DNA from: Oreocharis arfaki
Lineage: Eukaryota; Chordata; Aves; Passeriformes; Paramythiidae
Assembly (NCBI GenBank): GCA_013398015.1
Contig: VZRR01010829.1
Span: 561,733-625,732 of the forward strand
Direction: 5' to 3'
DNA: 64,000 bases
Shown in pieces: positions 13,736 through 25,600 of the stretch; position 1 is the stretch's first letter; every line of letters begins with the position of its first letter. Position numbers and translations under genes: made by a program. The notes beneath the pieces were generated by a model. That model was not told the origin of the DNA and did no database searches. It was given only the letters and a program-made list of their open reading frames with translations.

Positions 13736-13881
13736 GCAAAATGCTGAGAGTCTTGCTCGTACAATACCTGTTTTCAGCTGTGTGTGAACGTGTAACTGGG
13801 TGTGAGCATGTGAGTGAGCATTTTGTGTGAGTGAGCAAAATGCTGACAGTCTCGCTCATACAATCCGTGTTTTCAGCTGTG
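13736..13881. repeat. Direct duplication, 47-bp units spaced 99 bp
   Basis: Unit 1 starts gcaaaatgctgagagtcttg at 13736 and unit 2 starts gcaaaatgctgacagtctcg at 13835. Both continue to tgttttcagctgtg with only a few mismatches over 47 bp. The intervening bases contain smaller 'gtgagca' repeats. This looks like a partial local tandem duplication that has since diverged. Confidence 0.85.
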
Positions 13882-14677
13882 CTATAATGTGTTTTGGCAT
13901 CAGCACTGAGTACAGTGGGAATCCAACCAAAACACACCCCTTGCTTTAAGTATTACTAACGAGCTTCTGAGGTTTCTTCCATACAATTGCTACCCAAATG
14001 CACAGCTGCTGTTTCATTTTAGATACTAATTTGCTTATGTGCTGTGATTTTGCCACTTAAAAGGAAGTGTGGGTTGGAGAATGAAATGGAACCATTGCAA
14101 ATGACCTTTTTGGTGAAAGCCTCCACTTACTGTGGCTAGCAATTAATTTTATGTATTTTCTATCCCTTCTGCCCCAAGCCTAGTCCAATCACAGAATGTG
14201 ACCTCCTACTGTATATTTAGATACGTTTGATTTAATACTACTGTGGTTTCCTGGTCACAAAGTAGGAACCTGCTGCATGAGGCTACCTGTCTACTCCCTA
14301 ACCCAATTTTGCTGAATGAAGAGCAGAAAGAGCTGTTTAGATTAACTGGAGAACAGTTTTAAACAGTTGACTCTGGTTAGACACCAAAATAAAGCAGGAC
14401 CACCTCTTGCTTTATGGTAGAATGTTATTACTATTGCATGGATGAGAGGATTTTGCTTGAATGTGGAAAAATTAGATCTGTTTTTAATTATTCTGAGAGT
14501 TTAAAGTAGGTACAGCTATTTAGTTTCGATGTCCACTTTTGTGAGGTCTCTGTCCCCTGTTATTCTATCTCCACTTATTGGCCATTAATCTTTATCCATT
14601 TGTAGGAACATAAGGAGATTCCTGACCAGTCAGGTTTGCTGTACTTGAAAAAAAGAGAATGGGAGGGGTGTGGATTT

Positions 14678-14696
14678 AAAAAAAAAAAAAAAAAAA
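14678..14696 (+). repeat. Poly-A run (19)
   Basis: Nineteen consecutive A inside a broader purine-rich stretch. The upstream sequence is not recognisable as a retrocopied gene. Confidence 0.9.
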
Positions 14697-17600
14697 GGTG
14701 GAGAGCCTAGAGGCAAGAAAGGAGACAAAAATGGGGGAAGAAAAGATGTGACAAAACCTCAGGAAAGAGATGAAGAAAGAAATGAGAAAACTAAAGTGGA
14801 ATTGAAATACGTATGTTTTATGCTCAAATCAGTCAGGTAGCTTAGGTCTATGTTTCTGTAGTGATGGTGTTTATGATTAGAACTAGACAGATTCAGCTGG
14901 GGCTGGATATCAGTTTCCTCACAAAGGCTGGGGATGATGGGGAGGGAGATTAGAGCACTGATTCATTGCTCCCTAGCTTTGAGCTGACTTGCTGAGGAGT
15001 GCTGAATAAATAAATATGATACAGCAACACAAAACATGCCCAGCAAAGCCTACAACTTAATTTCATTTCCATTATTCCTCTCCGGTGTTTCTTTTTCTTT
15101 ATGTTTTGGATTCATTCATTAACACTGCTGCTCGGTCTTTTTGAGTGTAGACCTGTATTTTAAAAATCAAAACCAAAGGAATCTATTTGCTTCTTATTGG
15201 GGCACGCTTGCTTGTGCTGAGGGAGTTGAGCCCTCAGAGATTTACAGTCTTTGGACTAGACTGAGATACAGAAAAATGCAATTTCTTGGAATAATCTGCA
15301 CCATTACTGAATGATACTGCTTTCTTCGGCACAAGGGAGTCAATGACAGGTATAAATGCCCCTGTGTCCTAATGCAGGCAATGCAGACTAAAGAGCCAGT
15401 TTGGCTAAATGCTGTCGTCCTGCGTGCTGTGCAGTGTGTTACCTCCTGTGGCATCTGCAAGGCAGAGGTGGATGTCCCTCAGTGTTTGTTATCCCTGCTA
15501 CTAGAGGCCGTCGAGCCAGAGACACTCCAAGCCGCCCCCTCCCTCTGTTTCTGCTGTGTAGTTTCAGCTGCTGAAACACAATACTGTTATTATCTGACCT
15601 GTGGCGTGAGTTTCAGAGTGCCTCTCATTTTGTCCTTACCAATTCACAGCATTGTTGAGAAACAGCAATATAACTTGGTAGCTTTTGTTTTGCAGGAGCT
15701 GAAGCCACACTTCCAGTGGCATTTTTTGTTGACATCATGTTATCAGAAGATAGCAGTTCCTGTAGGAACTTTACTTTAAAAATGGATGTAGCAGACAAGG
15801 AACTAAACACAGATAAGGGAGGGAAGCAAGTCAGCATGTGATCCATAGATTCAGGGATTAGATTTCAGCTGCTGGTCTCTGAACATTCACTCTGTCTTTC
15901 CATAAAACTTCAGTGCTGGATCTGTTCTCAGGAGTTTCTGGGGATTTCTCGACTTTAGCTGTCATTTGCAGTCATAACTGATTACTGAGTATTCACAAGA
16001 CTTCCTTTTCTTTTTTTTTTTCACTCATTTTTCTTGTTATTGTCCATAGAGTGAGCTTGAAAAGATTAGGAGGCAAAGGGTAGGGTGGTGGCTGGGAAGG
16101 GTGGCCATGCACTTTGCAGGTACCGGAGTTTTACCTGCTGGGATTCAGAAGTCTGATGGCACATTGCAGAGCTTCCCAAAGGCACTGCACGTTTGTTCTC
16201 TGGTCACAACTTCTGTTTGAGCTGTCCTGGGTGCTCCTGATGTTGGAAAGTGTGATAGTTCACAGGCACTTAAGCTGAAGGGTGAGTTGGAGGCATACCA
16301 AAGCCTGCTGAGACTGCTGTCTCAGCCTTCTCTTAGAACGTTAAGATTTTATTTGTTTTTAATTGTTAGCGAGCTTGTGAGTAAGAAATCAACAAGACTT
16401 AAGGAATGAGTGTGAATGAAATTATTCACTGCAGGGGAAAATTTCCAGTCTTGTAACCAATTTCTGAAAGAACTATGTGGATGCAGACTAATTCTGTAAC
16501 TCATATGAGAGGGACTGTAGTGCAGCTTCCCTCTGTGGGCTCTGTCCATCTTAGTTTCCAGCTTTAGAAAATGATAGGGTGGGTGTTAATACCCATGAAC
16601 TTGCAGCATTCTCCTTCCATCATCCTTCCTTTGCTGAGTCTACTGATGGTAAGGGTAGAGTGGCAAGAGGAGAGGATATGCTCACCTGCAAATAAACATG
16701 TGCTCAATGAGGTACACTGTCCATGTGTCTCCTCATATAAGCACGCTCTGAATGGAGGACAATAGCTGATTGAATCATAGTGTGCGTTTCCAAAGTAAAT
16801 AAACCTTTTTTGCTTTAATATTCCCTCAGAGGGAGGAATGCCTTTGATTATTTTGTATTAAGATTTGGTTGAACAGCTCGTTATTAGCTTTATTAGTATA
16901 TATAGTACACACAATCTGTTGGTATTTTCATGATGGAAACTATAATATTCAAGGGAACCAGAGTTTTTCATCTGCTTACAAAGTCTCATGTATTTACAAA
17001 ACCAATTGCTAGTCAAAATAATTTAATAAATGCCTGAGTCATATTTCTGATGCTCGGCAATAATCTGTGTTTTTCCATCTGGCTCTGTAAATACCTGGGT
17101 GTTTAATTCAATATGAAGATATTTATCTTTTCTATTCTTTTTCTACTTCTTTTAAGGATTTTTCCCCTTTTCCACATCTGATGTTCAGATTCCCAAGTTC
17201 CCCCCCTTCCTTTCCCCTTCTCCCCAGAAGCTCCTGCTTAGAATCTATCTAATGGATTTCTAATTCAATTTGGACTTCTGCTGGGATAAATCAGCCTCAT
17301 ACAAAATAATTTATGGTTCTTGAAAAATTTGCTGTGGATGAAATTAGGTAACCAGCACCAGGCAAATAATAATTCCATTAAGATCCATGAAAAGAAGTAG
17401 TGAGTATGTAGATATTCATGAGGACCAGTGTTGGTCTCAGGACAGCAGGATTCCCCTAGCCCATGGAGAGAGCCCTTCAGAGCACCCAAGGCCAGCACCC
17501 AATCCATCGATGCAAAGGGAGACCAGTGGCAAACTTGGCATCAGCTCCAGGATAGACAGGCTTTGTTCCCTAGTCATGTTATAAACATAGATTTGTTTGT

Positions 17601-17732
17601 GATCCTTTGTGTAACTGTTGGCTGTTTGGCAAATGGTGCTGGCAGGTATTTTGGAGAAGTTTTGAAGGAAGCATCTGAGTCCAGAGCTGTTTGCTCAGTT
17701 TGAAGATAGTGAACAAAGAGTGCTACCTACTA

Positions 17733-17860
17733 AGCTCCTACATCCGTTTTGCAGATGGGACCCTGAACCTGACAGATGAGGTTTCCCCAAGGTTACACAA
17801 GAATATCTATCCCCTGGGTCTCAGCTCAACGCCTTAACCAGGTGGCCAAGCGACTGAGCT
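17733..17860 (+). mobile_element. Ancient MIR/CORE-SINE-like remnant
   Basis: The segment reads like a decayed amniote MIR-type SINE: 'ccgttttgcagatggga', then 'ccccaaggttacacaagaa', then 'cccctgggtctcagctcaac' and 'gccttaaccaggtggcca'. These match in order the conserved core (ttttacagatgagg, caaggtcacacag) and the 3' portion of MIR-like elements as I recall them. Such copies predate birds and are heavily mutated, so the exact subfamily cannot be named. Confidence 0.6.
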
Positions 17861-19305
17861 ATTATTTTAGGTATAGTCAAGTGTTCTGTGTTTTTCTGAG
17901 ATGGAGTGATCCTGCTAACTAGATTAACTCTACACTTTAGATAGCTCATAAAATCAGGATCCATGACATCCCTCTAGATCTCAGTTTTATTAATCATGAG
18001 ATGCTGGATCATCACTTTTTGATGAAACAAAAATGCTTTCATTGAAAGCTCTACGAAACTGGGAGCAAAGCTCTGCTGCAGCTTCAATAATGGGAAAAGT
18101 AAGGACGAAAATAACCATTCTTGCTAGAAACAAGGGGTTGATATTTTAACCCTAGCATACTGATGCAAGAAGCAAGCTTAATTATTAATATGAAAAAACA
18201 TAAAAAGCAGAGAAAGTATTTGTAAAGTGCCACGTTCAGTTACAGATCCTCACTCAAGGTAGCAGTAGGGAGCTCCTTTCATTGTGCCACAGCCATCAAC
18301 AATGCATTGCACATAGATTTCTCTCTATTAAGCAAACTTGTGCTGTGTAATATGATTTACCACTGGCCTTAAAATCCATCTGCCTGGGGCTGATGGCTCT
18401 AGCCTGAGCTCTGTCTTTGTTTCCAGTACATGATAGAGCCTTAAGAGCGTGAGAAAAGGTGGGATCAATTTTTCTTTTGGTTATCATGTTTGGGACACCA
18501 TGTTCAGACTGTTGACACAGCAGTCAGATAAAGGACCTGAGTCTGAACTTCTAATTCTAAAAATGTGTGCCGAGTTAATTATCCTTGGATTTTTCCTGAA
18601 TTGTATGCTTTGGACTGTATCCAGGAAACTTGTTTCTAGTATGTGTTGAGAATATATTTTATGTCCGGTAAAATGCCTATCTACCATCTAACCACAAAGG
18701 TTGTCAGGACTTGTAAAAGGAGATTTTTTTTTTTTTTGTATTATTGTAACAGGCACCTTCTTTCATGTTCATGTAAATATGGCAAGCTCTGTCCTGTGTG
18801 ACAAAGAGTGCCTGAAGGGGACTTCAGAATGAATAGGTTTAACAAAAAGTATTTTAGCCTAAGCCTTGTCCATCTTTAATTAGTTATCAGGGTTAAAGGA
18901 GGGGTCAAGAGCCTGGAGCTGCTTCAGGACTAATGTGTCAAAGGGAAGTGAAGCCTAACACTGAAGAGGAAATGATGCTCCTCAGAGGTTTCGCAATTTT
19001 TGACCTTGTGTCAGCCATTATGACCACTAATGGAAGATGGGGCAGAAATGTTTCAAATTAGGCTTTGCTTTGCAGGGGGTTAGGAGGGGATCCCATGCCA
19101 TCACACAGACCCATCACGAGCTAGAATTCAAAGTGAAAAAATGCTTAAGAGAGAAGACACAAAACCTTGTGGGCTAACAATGAAGTTTCTCTGCTGTTCA
19201 TATGTTGCATCTGTATCAGAGAAGACACAACTAGCAATAATAGGCTTGAACTCTGCCACCACAACCATATCTAGCGAGAGCTGTGTTAATTTTCCCATTA
19301 GATTA

Positions 19306-19333
19306 AATGCCTGTAGCTCACACTACAGGCATT
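19306..19333. repeat. Perfect 11-bp inverted repeat with 6-nt loop
   Basis: aatgcctgtag (19306-19316) pairs exactly with ctacaggcatt (19323-19333) around ctcaca. It lies about 160 bp before the CR1 fragment at 19491 and is not part of it. Confidence 0.85.
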
Positions 19334-19431
19334 GTGTGTGCTTGGCAAAGTAACATGTGCAGGTTATTCTCTGTGAGTTTGTTACATGACAGTGTAAGGA
19401 GATAAAGTTTTGGAGATAGTCTGTAACCCAC

Positions 19432-19452
19432 TTTTTTTTTTTTTTTTTTTTA
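19432..19452 (+). repeat. Poly-T run (21)
   Basis: Twenty-one consecutive T, about 40 bp before the 3' end of the minus-oriented CR1 fragment. CR1 elements do not normally end in poly-A, so this run is probably independent of it. Confidence 0.9.
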
Positions 19453-19490
19453 AGAATGAATATTTTATTAAACAAATCATGAATTAAAAG

Positions 19491-19695
19491 AATAGTTTAG
19501 GTCTGAAAGACCTCTAAGATCAGAGAGTCCAGCTGTTAACCCACCAGTGCCAAATCCACCACGAAACCATGTTGCTAAGTGCCACGTCTATGTGTCTTTT
19601 AAATACCTCCAGGGATGGTGACTCAGCCTCTTCCCTGAGCAGCCTGTTCCAATGCTTGACAACACTGGAAGTGGAAGAAGAGAGCAGTCTTCCAC
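19491..19695 (-). mobile_element. CR1 LINE fragment, 3' end, 5'-truncated
   Basis: Read on the minus strand this is the end of an avian CR1 non-LTR retrotransposon. Recognisable blocks on the plus strand are the 'aggtctgaaagacctctaag' type 3' terminus, 'ttttaaatacctccaggga' and 'gagcagcctgttccaatgc', all in the order expected of a reversed CR1. Only about 200 bp remain, as is typical of 5'-truncated copies, and no reverse transcriptase is left. A run of 21 T (19432-19452) lies about 40 bp beyond its 3' end. Confidence 0.88.
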
Positions 19696-22600
19696 AGGAT
19701 AATCACCATGAAATGTCACTGATGTCATCTGCTGTTTGTCAAGCATTTTATTTTCAAATGCTGTACTTTTGAGAGCCATGGCAGAGTAACTGAGCCAGCT
19801 TTATCCAGTAGCTCTGTACAAGCCCAACGAGTTTATCTCAGAAGTAATGAACATTTTGCAGAGAGGGATGGGACTGCTGGGACTCAGGGCAGGGTAGCAA
19901 AGAAACAGGGCCTTTGCCTCTTCACTTTACGTTTCGCACTCTCAATGCTCCTAAGTCAGCCTCACCCCCTGATGATTTGCCTCCAGCCTTTTTATCTATT
20001 TATATGGTTAGGCAGACTCACAGTACATAGTGCTTGCAGATTACTGCATTAAGTTTCTTATATTGACAACAAGTCTCGTAAACCTTGTTGCTCAAAGAAC
20101 AGCTTGATGCTTTTCATATGCACCAACAGAAAGTATTTTCAATTGCCTTGCATGAAATTCTACCATGTTCTGGCATTTTTCCACCCTGAGTCCAATGCTA
20201 ATGAGTACCTCTACCATCTCTTGCATGTTTAGGCAGCAGCTGGTAGTTTGACAGAGTTTGTCTCAGGGCAATGGTAACATTCTGCATACAGAATCTTAAA
20301 TGTCATGTCTACATATATACCTGCAGGTTTTGTCTTGAACTAGCAAGTGGGATGTATGAAAAATTTCACTCTGTTACAGAGCACTGGGAGGTTTGTTTTC
20401 AATTTTCCTCTCATTTGGTTGATGTTGAAGTTTCAAGAGAAGCAGAAACTTTTATTATTATTATGAATTAAACTTTTTCCCCAACAGTAAGGTATAACTT
20501 GCAAAACTATAAAGGTGATACAGTCACTGTTTTCCTCATCTAGAGGTGATTCTCCTTTTCCTTACTGTGATGCAAATCAGATTTGACTCCACTGGAATTA
20601 GTTGTTGGTTGACAGCAATGCAGTTTACCAGGGTAAGCCAGGCAAGATGTACCCCAGGCACTGGGCTGAGAGAAGGGAGATGGCACTATCAGAGCAGGGG
20701 AGATGGAGAACGCACTGATTGCTGTAGGCCACATGGTTGCACATTGTCTGTGGCTGAATGATAACCATTTATTCTTTCATCTTCCTCTGCCCTTGGCTTT
20801 GTATCTGAGCATGCAGCATTGACATAAAATAGGAGCAAAGAGAGAAGTGCACAAGAGGAGAGGACTCCACTCCTAATAGGGCTGCCAAGGGGGAACACCA
20901 GCAACCTCTTATTTGGCTGCGTTCTTTGGCTGTGAAACCTCCCTGCTCTTGAGCTACAGCTCCCAGTCCCCCAGCCTAATGGCAGACTGTGCACCGCTGT
21001 TAAAAGGGAAAGCATGGTGCTTTCTTCTCCCCTTCAGCTCTTCACAGCTTTCTGAGAAAGGCTAGTCAGGGTATGGTGGACGTAACAAGCACGATTACTG
21101 TATTAGGTATTACAAGGCTTATTTATTTAGGATGGCCTGTATAGTAGGTCTGTCTCCAAATAACAGAAACCTCCTTCCTGGACTCTTTAGCTGAGCTAAT
21201 AATCCAATATTTCAAGTGTCTGAGATCCCCACTGTCTGGGTTTTTGCAAGGGCTCCAGGTTGGTGCCAGTGGCTGACCGTGGATCAAGTATTGATTCCTG
21301 TGCTGCTGTGAAAGCTCCTTTTTTTCTAGGGCTACAGAAGGACAGGAAAGGATGTGTTTGGCTTTTCTTTGATGCTCCTGTGTTTGAGGGGGAAGCTTTT
21401 GCCCAGCAACCTTCTGATGCATGCATAGCCACTCAGTGGATATGTTCTTCATTCTTTAAGTGCATGCAGAGCTTGGGTTTGACAACCTGGGGATGTGTTG
21501 TTAAGCTCAGATGTGCTAGGAGAGTCTTCACTGAGCTGCTGCAGGTGTGGGGAAAGTTCATTCCTCTTTGTGGTCTTTATTTATTCTGTTTCTGGACTGA
21601 AGTCACCCAAAAAAGATGAACACTGCATGCCCTATCGATTCCTCTGTCACTTTTCCCAGACTGTGCCTGCACTCTGCCTTCCCTGACAAAAAGAGCATTT
21701 GAATTTGTGGGTGCTCAGTAAATTTGAGCCAGAAATTCCCTTGCTCCCAGGAGGGTCCAGTAAAGTTCAGCAAGGATCTGGTTTGTGGGCTGCCACAAAA
21801 TCAAGCCTCATCTTTAGGCAAATAAAGACCTGCAAGTCAATTCAGCTACAAGCAAACAGATGCCAGCCTCCAAGGCTGGCCAAATATTTCGCTGTTGCAA
21901 GATTGCAGTCTTCCTGGGCTGTTTGGGGATACCTTCCCCTTTTGAGATGCTGGAGAATAAGGTGTGATTGCCTTATTGCATGCTCACCTTGCAATCAGCC
22001 AGAGATATGGCTGATAGGGGGTGAGTTCTGAGAAAGCCACTCTCCTTCTCCCCCTGCCAAGGCAGGAAAATGTGCTTTCTCTTTCGGGGCACAGGCTAAA
22101 CTTTGCTGCGCCCATTCTCTGTCCTTGTGTGGTCTCCAGGGCTGAGGCAGAGTTGAGAAGGCCTTTTGGTATGGAAACTATTCATAAAGTGATTCTTAGA
22201 AAGAGTCCTGTTTTCTCCCAATTTTTATTTGACTTGGCCTAATGTTGGATTCACAGCTCCGTGGTGTTATAGGCGTCTAAGGTGGAGGCAGGCTCTATGG
22301 CATACAGTATTTTTTGCTTCCTTGCTTCCCATTTGGTGGCACTGCATGCCCTTCCTAGGAGGATAGAAAATCCTGCGACTAAAGGACTTCCAGCCGAGCA
22401 ATTTTCCTTTCCTGAAAGAGTGTGCACTGTAATCCAAACCCTTGCCTCCATCCTGATAAGCTGTCTGGCTGAGCTAGCACCTGCTGTTAATTTCACAGTA
22501 AACAGTACTTGTTGCTCTAGAAAGCTTTTTAATCATAACATTAAAACCTGAACAGAAATCCCATCCATACAGTGAACTCCAGCTGCCTTTCTTGCAACGC

Positions 22601-25600
22601 TCGGGGAATGATCTTGCCGAGCGATGGGCATCCAAATGCAAATAGAATTAACTTTGCAGCCATTCATTTTAAATTGCTCTTGAATCATTCTGAAGTAAAT
22701 TCCACTTGAGAAGAATTTGCTTCGGGTCTCGCATGAAGAGATAATGGTCCAATATATTATCATCTAAGCAATAATAGTTCAAGTCTCGCAGTTCAGATAT
22801 ATACTGAGTTATATGCTGGGTTGATGAGAATTAAAGCTTCGTATATAGTAATAAAACTAGTGATCTAGAGATGAATAGATTGGTGTACGGAGCACAATAT
22901 TTTCCTGCCACAGATTAGACCAGGGATACTAATCCATAAAAGGGGGAATATACCACTAAATCTCTCTTTTCACTTGTTATGCATGGAGAGCTATAATATG
23001 TACAGTTTTGCAGGCAAACGCATGAAAAGAATAAAGACCTTTCCTAACATCAAAAGGTTCCTGACTTAGGCAAAGATTTGTTTTACCTTAAAAGAAAACG
23101 GAACTAAAATTAAGCTAAAATTCCTATATGTGACAGCCTATGTCAGATTGTATCAATGCTGATTTCAGTGGCATTTCCCCTGTTCCTATGGATTTGCATT
23201 AAACTTTGCTTTTGAAAAACACAGTTGTCAGATACTACAGAAAACAAAAAAGTGTACCTGTATTTGGGCCAGCAACTAAAATAAAAATTCCAAACGAATT
23301 TTTTAGATTAAAGTGGCTTTTAAAAATTTATTTTCTTAATATGAATGAACTGCATGACTGGAACCAGTTTAGCAGTAGCATTAATCAGGTCTTTTGTCTT
23401 GCTAATATAAATCAGTCAATAACAACAGATGGGCTGTACACTTTATTTTGTGAAAATAAAGATGAATGTGACATACTGCAGAAGTAAACTTGCAGCTCAA
23501 AGTTACTGAGCACAGAAGGGGATTTGTTACAACAGGGGAGAACAATGTGTGTCTTGTGTCTGCGTTTGATCAAGGTTGTAAGGGGAACTTGCCGCACATG
23601 ACATTGGCATAATGATTGGAAATCAAGCATGTGAATTTTTAGTGTTTGTTTGTATCTACACTCCCAGATTACTCCCAAATGGTTTCATTAGCTTTTTTTC
23701 CTCCAGACAAAAGAAAAAAAATGTCTAACTACTTAGGAGAGTTAAATAAGAGATTTATAAACTTTGCTGCTTTGTTGCACCACTGGGAGACAAACATTTT
23801 AAATAACCAGCGATAACCGTCAGGAAGATGCAGATCAAAGTCTCAGGCAAGATTTATCCCCTCATATAGCAATGGAGCACACCATGAAAGGCAACCCCCA
23901 TCCAAATTACAGAAACTGGCTCAAGAGGCCACGTGGTTATAACAAAACCATCCCTGAAAAATCTAAGTCAGAGTTTGATTTTTGTATGGAGAGAGGAATG
24001 ACCTATGTTTAAGTGGAGCTGGTCAGGAGAAACTGATGGAAGTGTTTATTCAGTTGTTAGAAACTGTGTCCTCATGAAAACATAGATTTGTTAGATTGCT
24101 TTGGTGTTACCAGATCTTGTTCTCTAAAGAACTGCAAAAAATCCCAACACAGTCAAATGTTCTATATTGATGTTTTCTGTGTTAGATTTTTGGGAATATT
24201 TTGCTGTATAATTACACTAACGTTATAATTATGCTTGCATGTTGCTGCAAGCATTACAATGAAAGCACAACAGCATACCACTGTAGTTCAAAAAATAAAA
24301 TGTAAGACTTGGCTCCAAGATGTGTGTTGAGGTTCAAAACCCTGTCCCAGGTTAGCAGCTGGATTGGCTGGCTGTCCTAAGCCCTGACAGAGCTGTGCCT
24401 GGTGTGATGTGAAAGCCATCACGGAGGGGTTTAAGGCTTTTCCTCCTCAAAAGGTTCTCATCCTGAGAAGCAAGTGTCACAGCCTGGCACAGGGGACTGG
24501 GGTTGCACACCCTCTCTACCTGTAAACCACCATCCTGCCACTTCAGCTGGTGTGCCTGCATGAGAGGATAGGGGTGCTTTGCCTCCCTGCAGCACCCGAC
24601 CCCATCTCTTTGGGAGATGCAGTGAACACCGAGTGACTTCCTGCTGTGGTTCACACAGCTGATTAAGCCACCTGTTACCTTTCAGCAGTGAAAAGCAGGA
24701 GCAAGGGTCCCTCAGTGCTAGGGGAGGTAGGATGAGCTTTGCCGTGGGATTGCTGTATTTTCTGCCAAACCCATGGCAGTCATGGTGATAATCTATATGT
24801 TCCTCTTGAGAAACTGCTCTATAAAAAAGCACCATTGTTGCTATTAACAGCAGCAGTATGAGGGCAGGGATTGAATGAGCGTTCTCAAGTTTCAAAAGAA
24901 AAAAAAAATCTTTCTTAGCCACTATCTTAATTTTTTTTCTGAAAGTGACGGTTTTAAATGCCGGTTTCCATGGATGTGGCAGCCTTTGAGCACTATTTGT
25001 GTGACAGTTTGTGAATGGTTTCCATCTATATCCCTAACATTTAAGAGCAGTTCAGATGCCTCTTGATAGAAATGAGAAAGAGTGTGGAAAAATAAAGCTG
25101 AGCTTTATTATTGTTCAGGAAGAGTAAGGAGGAATCACAGCAAGAAGACAGTAAGAAAGCAGGCTTGTACCTGACTGTGGGATGCCAGGTTGGTGGAGAG
25201 AAGCAGCTATCACCGCAATCAAAATGTGAGACTAGATTATAATGTACTTTGCAATACTTTGAATACATATAAATATGATCTAAACTTTAGAAGCAATTAC
25301 CTTCAGGAGGAAAAGCCAAAACCTACACACGTTTTCCAGGCTGATTAAAGAAATAATTTTGAAAACCACCTTGTTTCTCTTTTGCAGCTTGCTGATCCCT
25401 CCTTTTAGACTTTCTAGTTATCTTTGATAAGGTGCAGTTAATTGGTCAGGCATTGTAATTATTGCCTTTGATAATGTGCAGAAATTTAGTGGTGAAAATA
25501 AATACATTTGTTCTTCCAGTCACCAGAAATTAGTGAAGCAATACTTGTTTAATTATAAAACATATGTGTGCTTTGTTAGTTTCCATCTGTCTGCTTGCTG

